Origin: Mesodorylaimus sp. YZB2_4
Lineage: Eukaryota > Nematoda > Enoplea > Dorylaimida > Dorylaimidae
Assembly (NCBI GenBank): GCA_030248295.1
Contig: JASANH010000104.1
Location: forward strand, 372,001 to 436,000
Length of the DNA stretch: 64,000 nucleotides
Direction: 5' to 3'
Positions 12,901 through 23,788 of this stretch are shown piece by piece. Numbering within the stretch: the first letter of the stretch is position 1; every line of letters starts with the position of its first letter. Position numbers and translations under genes: made by a program. The notes below the pieces were generated by a model. The model searched no databases and was not told the DNA's origin. It worked only from the letters and a program-made list of their open reading frames with translations.

Positions 12901-13518
12901 CGTCTTCATGATGCCCCGATCGGCCAGCCGATGCAGCTCCAGGCTCGTTCAAATAGTCTATCAGTTTGTCCTCTTCGCCTTTCGTTTGGTGTTTGAAGCC
13001 CAGCAAACTCGACACGGACGACGCGTAGCCAGAGCTGCTGAAAGGAAGATCGGATAAATAAGAAGCAAAGGCAGATAATGTTGAGAATGAATTCGGGATT
13101 GTATGAGATACTGCTACGTCTGAAAGAACTTCTTGCAGGATCAACTGGACAACACTGACCAGCAAGTAGGGTGTGTGTTCTCACAGCTGATGCCCGGATC
13201 ATCCATCGAACACATCCAGTATGATAGTCGTAAAACGAGCTACTTTGCTTACCGATGCTCTCTCTTCGGTGATGCCTCGAACGCTACATGACTAGCTGAT
13301 CGCCGCGGATGCTCGTAGACAGGGGTCGACGTATGACCTCCGATTTTCTCGTGCCCGCCACCACTTTCCAACCCCGAAACCCCATGATAATGATAAGCAG
13401 CCCTCTGCGCTGTAGCCGAGGAAGGTGATGGGGTCTTCTGCAATGCGGTTGCAGCCGATTGATCCAACTGGTTCAATAATCCTTCCGCTTTGCCCGCTAA
13501 TTCAGAAAACCACGACAT
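9997..13518 (-). CDS. GOLGA5: Golgin-84 (GOLGA5-like) Golgi coiled-coil tether
   Basis: Fifteen coding exons: 13253-13518, 12742-13037, 12570-12691, 12408-12514, 12229-12352, 12082-12178, 11908-12014, 11679-11846, 11498-11626, 11292-11390, 11080-11232, 10948-11023, 10790-10889, 10664-10727, 9997-10089. They give 666 aa. The N-terminus MSWFSELAGKAEGLLNQLDQ is the golgin-84 signature. The middle is a long coiled coil with the conserved KDSQLAVLRVRLQEADQ and EYKQKAQRILQTKEKLLETL blocks. The end matches the family: DSLSVKLGLFLRRYPAARV, then one C-terminal membrane span (VLLHIWVMIVLLTYTPE). Golgin-84 is a tail-anchored Golgi membrane protein that binds Rab1 and captures COPI vesicles by pairing with CASP. 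A 5' UTR intron (13541-13604) lies just upstream of the ATG. Confidence 0.95.
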
Positions 13519-13773
13519 TCTCGAAACTCCGTCAACCCCCCTGAAACGAAGAATTCACAATTTAGATATCACAAAGACAGTTGATCTTGAAAAAGTCAAC
13601 GTACCTCTTTTCTCTACTTTTTAGTTTTCAACAGAATAATCGACCTTGTCGACCAGTCGTGATCGAAAGAATTTTACAATACAGACTAGCAGCGACGAAA
13701 ACTACAAAGCGTGGCGATCGATAGGTTAGTAAAGCCGTATACGCGCTAAGCGGCAATTTAAAAATTCGTTGCC

Positions 13774-13875
13774 ATGCCAGCTTGGTTTGTACTGTACGTC
13801 GCGGTAATTGTAATAATCGGAGGGGCTGTGATGATTTATTGGCAGGAAGGCGATCTTCGTCTTAGCTGGGGTTAA
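13774..13875 (+). CDS. possible small membrane peptide ORF
   Basis: A 33-codon frame begins ATG CCA GCT TGG and encodes one hydrophobic helix (VLYVAVIVIIGGAVMIY) followed by QEGDLRLSWG. It lies 255 bp from the golgin-84 start in divergent orientation, so it could use the same promoter. A 41 bp GTTAAA...TTGCAG intron could instead splice it to a short second exon; that is shorter than other introns here. The family is not recognised. It may be a real single-span microprotein or chance. Confidence 0.3.
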   Translation: MPAWFVLYVAVIVIIGGAVMIYWQEGDLRLSWG

Positions 13876-14080
13876 AACTGGGTCTTTTAAAACTTTTCAA
13901 AGTTGTTGCAGTTTTGCATATTGGGCCAAATTTTAATGGCTGCAAAAAGGGACAGAATGTGGTGGTACGTGTTCACAAAGGGAGGTCACATTAGGGCGCA
14001 GAATACAGGACATGTTCCGGAATATGATGCGTATGCTCTTCTTTCCACAAGCTCCATGCTTGCCATGTCGAGTATGCTTA

Positions 14081-16558
14081 AGCGGCGTCAACATTGCACC
14101 TCGGCTGATCGGCTGCCGAGCTGTCAGCTGAGCTGACGTGCGTTCAAATTGCATGCCTCGGCTGGCTCAGCTTGCGGCTGGCTCAATTTGCGGCTTGCGG
14201 TCATCTCAGCTCGGCTGGGTCGTTCAGATTAGAAGCCGCGACGCCGATTGAAACATTCTGTCTGCTTATTGGTCTCGGCTGAGGAGCTCGGCTTGCTCGG
14301 CTCGCGGAAAGTTTCCGCAGGAGCAAGAATACTGCAGAGAATTATTATCGTCAAAATCAAAAGAATAAAACTAAAATTTGTCCTCTATCGGTCGGCTGAA
14401 CGAAGAGCAGTGCACAGGGTTGCCAGATGTGAAGGTTTCCCGTCATTTTTGACGAAATTTTGGCCCAGTGGAGGTTTTTGTGGAGGGGACTGGCCTGTGA
14501 AGGTTTTGGTGAAGGTTTTTGCCATTTTGTGGAGGTATGAGGGGATTTTCCTAAACACCTTTTACACTAGGCAAAAAAAAGCACCAAATCGACCCGCTGC
14601 CCGTTATCGGTCCCAATTTTTTTTAGAGCACGGCTTTTTCTCTGAATTCAAGCTTTTTTTCTTCGTACTGTATACGTAGCTTTACTATAAAGGAGACGAA
14701 TCAACATATCCGAACTCTAATGGTGAGATGACTAGCAAGAATTAGGTTACTTCATTTTTTTAACTACACGCTTTTGTGCCTGAATGACCTTTACGAATCT
14801 ATTGCGTGGCTACAACAAGCCAATTTTTCTGTATAACAAAAATAGCAGTGGGGAAAAAGGGCCTATACTGTAAGAGGATCCAGCTCATAAGACGAGCATG
14901 GCCAAAAAAAGATGCTAAAAAATTCGGGCCCTTGCAATTGTCTCCTCCAGATGTATTGATAATGCATACAGCATATGCATATTGTAGCATCTGCACACCA
15001 AGGAGCATCTCTGGTGAAATTATCATTCCAGGTTATTTTTTCCTTTTTCAAGTATAAGCCCAAGTTTTTTGCGAAGAAATCTGAGTTTTCACTTCTGGCG
15101 GGATCTCACGAATGATGGGACCTAGGAGTACTTTTAAAAAAAATTCGATAGCTCATCATCTCGGGATCATTGTGATATTTCTTGGATCATTCCAGGACCA
15201 AGGGTCGGGGAGATATGGGCCATATCGCCGAAGCAACAAGTTTTTATGTGTATTTCCATATGGATGGGGGTTGAAAATATATTCTTGACTTCTGCTTCAC
15301 CATACACTTAGGGGTACTACTTACTTCTGTTGGTCTTAATTCAAAAAAACGCGTCATGGACTCGTGTGTTGTTCTCAAGGTGGGTTAAAAGTTCCTGGTG
15401 CTCAGCCCCCTCATTGCGCCAAAATGGAAAATGTTTAATTCTGAGATAGGCGCTACTGATGATGGGGTTGAAGAAGCTGGATCTTGTTTTTGAAGATGCT
15501 TATGAGCCATTAGATTTTATCGAAGAAATGTTGCAGCTAGCAAGGCGCCGTTCAGTGAAAGCTTGGTGCTCTCTTTGTCTCTCGTTGTGATTCCAGCTCG
15601 TTGATACCGCAAGCGTTTTTTGTGAGGGAATTATTGACGGCTTTTGGATAAGTGATGAAGGTTTTGTGAAGGTTTTTAGGGTCACGTGTGAAGGGATTTG
15701 CTTTGAGCGTCTGGCAACCCTGGAGTACATGACCTCTGTCCAGCCTGTTGCATCAGCTTATTTTTAGCATCACGGACATCTCAACCACGCATACGTGCAC
15801 CGACCAACGAGCATATTTTTTACTCAGTAGAGACATGGGGTTTCAGGTCAACAGCTCTATATCTAATGATCAGAATGAGAAGGAACAGTGCGAAACAACA
15901 TCGATAACAGTTTCGCTGAACTCGGTTCCTGCCGCCATTTTTAGCAATATGCTGTAAAATATGCGTCGCAACTCTATGTACTGCAGTAGCTCGTTTCTAA
16001 ATTCAATTAGCGCGAATTCTGTAAATTTCTAGCGGACTACCTCGAGATCATTTCTTTCAATGCTGTTTCTGATAAAAATGCCAAAGTTGACGCCTCAGTC
16101 CCACCCGTTCTCCCCTGGCACATAAATGATGACGCCTCGCATCAGACTCCGCCCGCTTTTTCTCCAATGAATTCCCCTGGTTCAAACCCTGAAGTTCTCG
16201 AGATTCGTAGCCGCTAAAACCGATATACCGTTTTATAAGTTCACAATAATTCAATAGTTTCATGGTAATCCAAATTTTATCGCATTGGCCACTTTCCTAT
16301 TAATAACTCCAGAACGTTCCAAGCTCGGCTGGCTCGGCCGGGAAAGTTAAAAATTTTCAACTTTTCCAGCCGAGCTACTGAGCCGCAGATCGAGATGAAT
16401 GTGACGAGTCAAGCCGAGCCAGCCAAGCTGAGCCAGCCGCAAGCCACAAACCGAGCCAACCGCGGGCTGACGATGAGCTGCTGAGCTGATAGTCGCAACG
16501 TGAACCTCAGCTGACAAGCTCGGCTGGCTCGGCAGCCGAGGTGCAATGTGGAGGCCCT
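14081..16558. mobile_element. long-TIR (foldback) DNA transposon, PIF/Harbinger-like target site
   Basis: The ends are inverted copies: left AGCGGCGTCAACATTGCACC (14081-14100), right (minus strand) AGGGCCTCCACATTGCACC. Both continue for roughly 200-250 bp as imperfect inverted repeats rich in GGCTCGGCTGGCTC-type words. Both ends are flanked by TTA on the plus strand (14078-14080 and 16559-16561), the 3-bp duplication expected of PIF/Harbinger elements. The interior has no convincing transposase and is occupied mainly by a second TIR element. It is interpreted as a non-autonomous element. Confidence 0.7.
14415..15722. mobile_element. nested TIR element with CAGGGTTGCCAGA ends
   Basis: A perfect 13-bp inverted repeat, CAGGGTTGCCAGA, stands at 14415-14427 and its complement at 15710-15722. 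Sub-terminal regions are also related, with TGAAGGTTTT-type words on both sides. It lies wholly inside the long-TIR element and so inserted later. The CAGGG start and a possible imperfect flank match (AGTGCA/AGTACA) would suit a hAT-like element, but the duplication is not clean. No transposase frame is evident. Confidence 0.6.
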
Positions 16559-17139
16559 TTAGGCTGCATAGCATGCAGTGGATGTAGACCCACCACGGAT
16601 AGGATATTCGATCCAAAACTTTCCGACGCATCTGAACGAACGTTTTACTCATGGAGACATTTTGGAGCTGCGTTTTGAGTCGGAGAAAACGGCACATGTT
16701 TTTACATAGCATTATTTGCGATGAATCCAACATCATCGTCGTTGTCATATTTCACCCATATTTTATTTTTCATAATCGTGGAATCGCATTCGCGCACTAG
16801 GAGCACAAGAAACATAAAACACAACTTGATACCAAAATGTGACAGGTCTGCAAAGACTGAGAACGATGAGAATGCAACCTGGTTTACAGTCTGCTAGCAA
16901 TAGAGTGTACCCAGTGTATTTACTGAATATCCTGGTTCGAAGCTTGGAAAAGCAAGCAGATAAATACGGACGATTCGGGTGGCTAGCTTGAACTGCCTTG
17001 AGCCCTAGAATACCACCGCTAGGCTCTTAGGCAAGTGCGCAAGTAGCTTTATCTTTCATCTTTAAGCATTCTAGGCTAGCTTCGGCTAACTCTATCGCTC
17101 GATGGTTACTCTTTTTTAAATTTTTTTGGGTCGAAGATC

Positions 17140-17705
17140 GTTTTGCCTCTAGCTGGCCAGCAGTGAAACCTTAGAAGCTTAGCTATTTGGGGACCAGCAC
17201 ACACAGAAGCGTCATCTGCGTGTCTCCTTTAGGAGCATCTCAACGCGAGGGTATCCAGACTTCCTCGTACAATGGCAGGTGGGCTGTGAACCCGCTCGGT
17301 GTTAGATAGCAGACTGTCTTCTCGTTTGGCTTCCGTCTCTCCACTCGGAGCACCTCGGTGGTTCTGGATGAGTCACCCTCGGCCACGAATGATCACGGTT
17401 CGCAAACCGACCTCCACTTCCAGGGATCGAGCCTGGGACGAGTCTGTCACGTTGCTGTCCGAATTGACCGCGTGTGAAGATAAGCAATCTTCAGCCCACT
17501 ATACGAGAATTATATTACGGTTCTCCTTACTCTACGCAGGTCGCCTGCTTTGGCCGCTGCCCTGGGGAGCAAGCTTTACAATAGCCCACACTTAGTTACA
17601 TGATATATGCGCGGGAGACACAACTCTACTATGACAAGTCCAGCCACTCGATACCAAGCAATGTGGAGAGACGATTGCCGAACCGTTGCACCACTGCGGC
17701 CGCTC
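17140..17705 (-). mobile_element. tRNA-derived SINE copy A (interrupted)
   Basis: Read on the minus strand it begins near 17700 with a tRNA-like head (GTGGTGCAACGGTTCGGCAA). After an extra segment of about 150 bp it resumes at the B-box (CTCGATCCC, near 17430) and runs through GGAAGCCAAACGAG and GTGTGTGCTGGTCCCC to GCTGGCCAGCTAGAGGCAAAACG. Each block recurs in the same order in the copy at 21640-21995, which shows that this is a dispersed repeat. Confidence 0.7.
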
Positions 17706-18346
17706 AACGGTTACTTTTCTTTTATGTTTTGTTTTCATGGAAGTGCCGCCCAGGAAAACAAGCATACTGGGCTGGACAGTGCACTAGTGTGTCAGTGCAT
17801 AAGATGTGCCAGCTAACCATGAATTCTTGATTTTTTGCAGAAAATACGAGCCTGTCGCTGCGTTTGGCCTGGCGGATTATGTAGGTGATGCACGCACACA
17901 TGCGAGGTGCTCTTCTGTGCGTTGATTCTGGACCAGCAGAGACCAACAATACCGTCGCCAACCGAAGTGGGCTGTTAGTGGTTCAATGCAACAATACATT
18001 GTTCCAGAAACCAGCAGAGAGGGTGTTGGTTTGGCAGCAGCAAGTGGCGATGCCTGGCGACCAAAGACGGGCGGCATCAAGACATCGTCGTGCGAATAGC
18101 TAAGACATCACCTGGATTGCGTGGGATTTCATGCCCACACGGGCCCGTCTTGGTATTTCGTGGGACGAGGAATCTGGGCAATTGACTCATTTCATGCTTG
18201 CATCGTTGTTCCGTATTTGTTTTCGGTTGAGATGGAGGCACTATAATCGTTGACTGGTCGTATATCACAGAACAAATATTCTCATTCGAGCTATTTGATG
18301 TCAAGGCAGAACAAAATCATCAGAAAAAATAATAACGACAAAAAGA

Positions 18347-20800
18347 TCAGACAACCCGAAGACCAGTCACATTTTCGCGGTAGGGGTCCATATTTACAAT
18401 AGCTGAGCAGATTACAGCGACATCATCCATCAGATGCAACAAATGTATAGGACAAATTTCACCCAAAATTTTAAATGCACGCAGCTTGCCAATGACACGC
18501 TCCACACGGATTCTCGCAGATAATAATGACCTGGCATAATTCACATCGGCTATGCATAACTGAGGCACAGTCAAAAGCTTCGGACCCAATAACTGCTCGG
18601 CATTTTGCATCAAAAACTCACGGGCTCTGAAGCCTCTGCTGGCCAGCAGCACGTTATCCCTCGTCAACTCCATCAAAAACCCAGCAACTCCTTCCCAATT
18701 GCCTTATCAAAAGTCCTGCCTGCATGAGCCAGCGATATAAACATAATTTTTCTATTGTGAGACGTACACACTAGATACTCGATAGAGTGACGGTGCTTGT
18801 ACTCACTGTAGCATTCTTGTTGCTCCAGCTTCGATCCAGGTTTTTCGATGAAAATTTCGAAGCAATCGAAAACGCCAGCACAGCGAAGCAATCGGGAAAA
18901 GCATGGAACTGGTTGCTGCACCCTTCTTACCCACGGTTTGAGCTTGACCGACAGAAACGGAATTCATACCGAAAGCAAATGCGACACATACGATTCGATG
19001 ACACCGCAAAGGTGGGCCATGTATTCATTATCAAAGTTCTTGCGCAAACGGACCAAAACGATGAGAAATTCTTCCGGCAAACCAAGCCTACAAGCAGAAA
19101 ATTACAGGATGAGGCCGATAAGAATGCGCGATCCACACTTACCTCGCAGCCACCTGCCGCAAACACAATTTTGCCGCATCCTCCGCAATATCTTTGAACA
19201 CATCCTCCAGCGTCTGGAAATTTGGCAAGCCAGTGTAGTACTTTGTCAAGATGTCATTGCCTTCAAACCAGGACCATCGCATGAACATACCGCGACTACT
19301 TTTCGACGTGCATGGCTCGCAGTCAGGAACCGATTTCTTGATAGAGCGAGGCACAGGTGCTGTAGCTGGGACGTCAATACTACAAAATGGAACCACTGTA
19401 TTCTTATTATAGGGTCGCTCTCTTGATGGCGGTTGATCTCGTAGAGGTACGTCGAGTCCTTGGAGAAAGGATGCATCGCTTTGAGACGACGATGTCTGGA
19501 AACTGGGCAGACTCTAACAAGCATCTTGCTCCTTAGCACTACCTATGGTCTGATCTTGGACTGATGCCGTATCCAATTTAAGAGCCATCACCAATTTGTG
19601 TCCCGTAAACCGTTTGTGTGGGGGATTCTCAGGTGACGGCGGGTGGTTTGGCCATTTGATCTTGAATGTTACCGCTGTTTTTGATACTAGCTTCGAGCGA
19701 GTGGGGACTGAAAAATACACACTATGGGTTTTGCATAGATTCCTCACTTTGCTCGTACCATAGTGTCTATGCAGTGTCGATGCACTGATGACTGAGGCAG
19801 GGGCCAGCAGTTTCACAATGCGATTCTAATTTTAGGACGGGTACGGATTCAGGACACTACTTGCGACAACAACTTGGGACAACCCCGAGACACCAGGAAA
19901 TGTCTTTGGACAGGGTCGAGGTCGTCCTAAACTTAAGACACCTAGGTACCCCATCCTAGGACACCAAGCTGCTTGTGAAATGACATAGGACTGTCCTAGA
20001 CTGACGTTTCAGCCATGTACAGGTCGGAAGACTTGGTAGGCTGCCCTGGGTTTTTGGCGCAGTGCAAAAGCTCCACGTCACTCCCTTCTGTAATACGGCC
20101 CCGTCGTTCTACATTTAGGACATGCCTTAGGATTTAGGACGTGTCCTAAACTGATTATGAAACTGCCCCCAGGCGCTGAAACTAGACAGGACTGCCCATG
20201 CATTTCTTGAAGCATTACACTTCTCTTGAGGTACATGCAGTATTCCTTACAGCCCTGCACCTTTATTACCCGCAGCCAACAGTTTGTCCATTCTTACCTT
20301 CAGTTTCCTCCTCCTTATCTCCCGTACACAGGGCGTCGAAAATGATTTCTGGCTTCCGATTGTCGCACTGGTCTGACAGCCAAATTCAGAAGTGCTCTGG
20401 CCACTAGTCTTTCATCATTGACTTGTCGACTATTGCTATTCTTCTGGACTACTTGGACCACTTCGGGTGCATCACGAATCTCGCTGTGCCTCATCAATTG
20501 TACATCAGTTCGTCCCATGTGTAAAACAGGATTCGGATGTTCTTTGGTCGGTCGGCCATCGACAAAGTGACGGGAGCATATTCTCACAGTGTTCCAGTGA
20601 CCTGACGGTGGTGTTGGTCGACCAATGTGTTTGATCCAAGCTTCCTCTCTTCGTCAGTTTTTTCGGTACTGCATGAAATCCCACCGCGTGCTTTCCATAT
20701 TGACTGCCGCATCCCTTGACGTAACCGTAAAACATCGTCGCCTCGAAAAGCTCAACCAGCAGTAACCAGCAGGTACTGCAATTCTTTTTTCTCGTTAACT
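18347..20800 (-). pseudogene. decayed THAP / DDE_Tnp_4-type transposase
   Basis: Fragments run in transposase order on the minus strand. THAP-like zinc finger remnants lie at about 20530-20740 (MFYGYVKGCGSQ, then in another frame RICSRHFVDGRPTKEHPNPV). A linker with NDILTKYYTGLPNFQTLEDV follows at 19139-19396. Then comes LPEEFLIVLVRLRKNFDNEY around 19000-19080, typical of the helix-turn-helix before the catalytic core. The DDE_Tnp_4-like core is at 18347-18921: GVFDCFEIFIEKP, HAGRTFDKAIGKELLG, VLLASRGFRARE, ARIRVERVIGKLRAFKILG. The frame changes within the THAP domain and within the core, and there is an in-frame stop. The second catalytic Asp (normally ADRGF) is Ser, and a THAP zinc ligand position is Tyr. 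The copy is dead. Confidence 0.75.
19833..20165. repeat. small insertion rich in TTTAGGAC-type motifs
   Basis: The stretch begins TTTTAGGACGGGTACGG and ends with TTTAGGACGTGTCCTAAAC. Between these it repeats AGGACA and CCTAG words in both orientations. It sits between the THAP and catalytic parts of the decayed transposase and may be a separate small MITE-like insertion. The edges are approximate. Confidence 0.35.
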
Positions 20801-21639
20801 GATTTTCGCCTCTTCTTGACGACAATTTTGCATGTGAACACCAGCCTCCAAAACAACGGTTTCTCTGTGGGTGCCAACAATCCGTTTGTGTTTACTCAGC
20901 GCACCCCTCACAATTTTATTCATTACGCTTTGACATGCGGGACAAGTTGTCGTATGGGAAACGGGTGTGAACTCGTGATCAAGCGATCTTGAGTATGTTT
21001 AACCAAACCTGGAACCGTGGCTTCTCAAATGGACATTGGAATTTGCGATAGAAACAGGGAAAACTAGAAGTCATTTTCTGTGGGCGGATATTTTCAGTAT
21101 CTGCTGGACTTCTTATTGAACCCTCTCACCAACGACTGTGAGTCGATTCCCCCGCTATGTCTGGTGGGGACTCGACTCACATGTGACGTTTCCCCACTGT
21201 GGCGGTTGCCCCCACCGTCCATGTTGAGAAATTTTCGAGTCTTGTCTGGGAACCAATACACATACACACAGCTCGTCATCTCTCATCCTAAAAGATGTGG
21301 CATAGGCCTCAGATGCGCCACAATGTCTTAAAAATTATCATTTGATTGCCTGCATTCGATTGATACAGCGGATCCAGTCCTTGCGGCTGTGCTCCGTTGC
21401 CAAACTGCGTGACACGGACGTATCTATCCTGCGTACCTAGCTAGCGATTGTACGAGTATTGTACTCATTCCACATGGAATAATAAGTACCTGCGTGACAT
21501 GATGAGTCCTCCGCAGCCAGTGCAACAAGGAGAGTCCAAAGTCATGGTTCATTTTTCTGCGCCCCCCTGAGCATAGTCAGTTGTCCTCATACCAGGTGAA
21601 CCAATTAGCTTTGGCTCATTTCTCCAAGCGTTGCGACCG

Positions 21640-21995
21640 CGGTGGTGCAGCGAGTCGGCATTCGTCTCCCCGTATTGCTTGGGAGCGAGTGGCTGGACAT
21701 GTCCCGGGTTCGATCCCCACCATTTGGAACCATAAGCCCTCGCTGACCTTGGACGCCGCGGGTGACTCCACCAGTACCTCGCGGGCGCTCGAGGTGCTCG
21801 AGTGGAAGCCAAACGAGTAGATAGTCTGGGCTGTCGAACACTGACAGGGTTCAAAGCCAGCCCTCCATCGTCCAAGGAAGCCGGTGTCGGGTCCAGAATG
21901 CCTTCGTGCGGAGGTGCTCCTAGTGGGTGTGTGCTGGTCCCCGCACCGCCTTTCTTAGAAAGTTTGACTGCTGTCCGGCTAGGCAAAACAAGCTT
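21640..21995 (+). mobile_element. tRNA-derived SINE copy B (most complete)
   Basis: The head has an A-box-like GCGGTGGTGCAGCGAGTCGG and a perfect B-box (GGTTCGATCCC, 21707-21717), the two internal RNA polymerase III promoter elements. The body has the blocks shared with copy A: GAAGCCAAACGAGTAGA, GTGTGTGCTGGTCCCC and GTCCGGCTAGGCAAAAC. No flanking duplication was resolved. It is the best reference copy of the family in this window. Confidence 0.75.
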
Positions 21996-22436
21996 ATTAA
22001 GCAAACAAAAACAATTTTGAAAAGATTTCTCCAAACAATGGCTGATCATACCCTGTCGCCAATCAGACTTATCTTGTCTTCTGCTGACCATGAGATGAGA
22101 AAAGGAAGTCGGTATCACATACTGACGCGTACTTCAGTCGAAGTGTAGATGGTATTTTGATCAGTAGTACCCACAGTAGGTCTACTCGCACCAGTACAGC
22201 CCACTACTATGGTGCCTGGCACCCATTAAGGTCTTACTGTGGCGCGACCAGTGTATCAAAGGCGTCGGGGCATTTTGAGAAGCTCGCGCAGGTAGTGCGA
22301 AGCTTTCTCGCAGACAGGCAGCCTCATTATGTGCCTTCTTATGCACACCAAGCATGTGTGAGCAGCTCCATAGATATAGTACAATCTTCAATTAGATGCC
22401 CTGGATTTAAAACAGTCTAATCGTAAGGCCTGGGGC

Positions 22437-22832
22437 CCAGCATCGACCTACCCGACCCTAAGCCTTGATCCTGATCCCGATCCAGGGTATGGATCAGCCC
22501 GATCCCGATCCGCTTCAAAAAATTAAAGATTGGTGGGGATGATGTGTTTGACAAGTCCTCACCAGCCTGCTCTGCTTCCTCGCTGTCACTCTGGCCACTC
22601 CAAAGGACACAGGGGAATTAAACAGCGCCTAAAAGTGGGATTAAATGCTGATTAGAAAGAAAAAACGGGATTTTCTCATCATAGTATGCCACCCTTAATC
22701 ATTTTCCAGCAGATAAAGCGCAAAAATTGTAGTTACCGACCCGGCCGATACAGCAGTCGGATCGGATCAGGAGCCGATCCACAAATCGGATCAGCGGATC
22801 AGTTCAGCCAGATCGGTGGATCGGTCGATGCG
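22437..22832 (+). mobile_element. GATCC-rich MITE, copy 1 (hAT-like)
   Basis: The left end is CCAGCATCGACC; the right end carries its complement in slightly eroded form (GGTCGATGCG). The ends are rich in GATCC and CGATCC words. The interior (CCTCACCAGCCTGCTCTGC, GCCACCCTTAATCATTTTCC, CAGCAGATAAAGCGC) matches copy 2 almost colinearly. Flanks CCTGGGGC (22429-22436) and TCTGGGGC (22833-22840) agree at 7 of 8 bases, consistent with an 8-bp target duplication. Confidence 0.75.
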
Positions 22833-23189
22833 TCTGGGGCTAATACCGAGTTTACTCATTGGGGAAAGGCCATGCTACCAGTTATGGCCTGAAAAGGGAC
22901 ACATTCGAGGAGGGCTTCAATTTTTAAAGTGGAGGCCAATTTTTGACCCGCTTTTCTTAACCCACAAGGCAGAGACTGCACATGTTTAATTCACTCTTAG
23001 AATGGTCTCAATTTCAGCCTTGCGCAGCGAAAACACGACTGCGCCACCAACAGTAAGCCCTAAGGTTTTTTGAAGGCCCTGCCCTGGAGGAACCTGGGGC
23101 GAACACAGCACACGACCAATGTACTGTATTCTTTTAGTCGAAGCCACGGATTTCTGCTAATCTCTATTGTATCTCGTCATATCATCAAG

Positions 23190-23310
23190 TGTTCGACTCG
23201 CAGCCTGGAAAATAAATTCTTGTATAGTGTGTCTTCACCCTCGATTGCGCTGCTAACAATAAGTGCTCGGTGATGCGGTAACACAGGAACAGGAACAGGA
23301 TATCACTGAG
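23190..23310 (+). repeat. tail fragment of a second tRNA-SINE-like family
   Basis: It contains TCGACTCGCAGCCTGG, GTGTCTTCACCCTCGATTGCGC and GGTGATGCGGTAACACAGGAACAGG-like sequence. The same succession appears at about 51990-52090. A lone copy of the end segment is present near 41138-41163. Confidence 0.55.
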
Positions 23311-23788
23311 CGCAAGGAGTCTCATCAGTGTGCCAGTGCTAGTATGCCTCGCAACTATATACTTGGCTCCCCCAGCCCAAACCCAAACCATAGCCATAGC
23401 CCTTGCATCAGTGACGCGCTTAGTTACGTGACGCGTATGTAAAGCAATCAACGTGACTTACTTTACACTGTCGTGGCTTTACACCAGCGACACGAGTCCG
23501 TGGTGTAAAGCCCCGTGCACGAGAGTGTGACAGACCACGTCGTCATGTCATCAAATTCTAACCGTCGTATCCGCTTGATCGTGAACACGCAACTAGCGGC
23601 TTACTGTAGCCGCACAAATTACCGAAGCATTGACCTTTCTCATTTCCAGCTTTCCTTGTTTCTTCGAATTAAAATTACGTTTATTAAGCATTCGAGAACT
23701 TGAAAAATTATTCGTTGATTTGGCTTTTGCGTTACGTCGATCGAAATAGTTTCAATCCGTTGAATTTTGATCGCCGAAAGACAAAAAA

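Noticed and set aside
23477..23510. 10-bp inverted repeat CTTTACACCA / TGGTGTAAAG
   Set aside because: It is real but short; no flanking element, gene or second copy supports a function.
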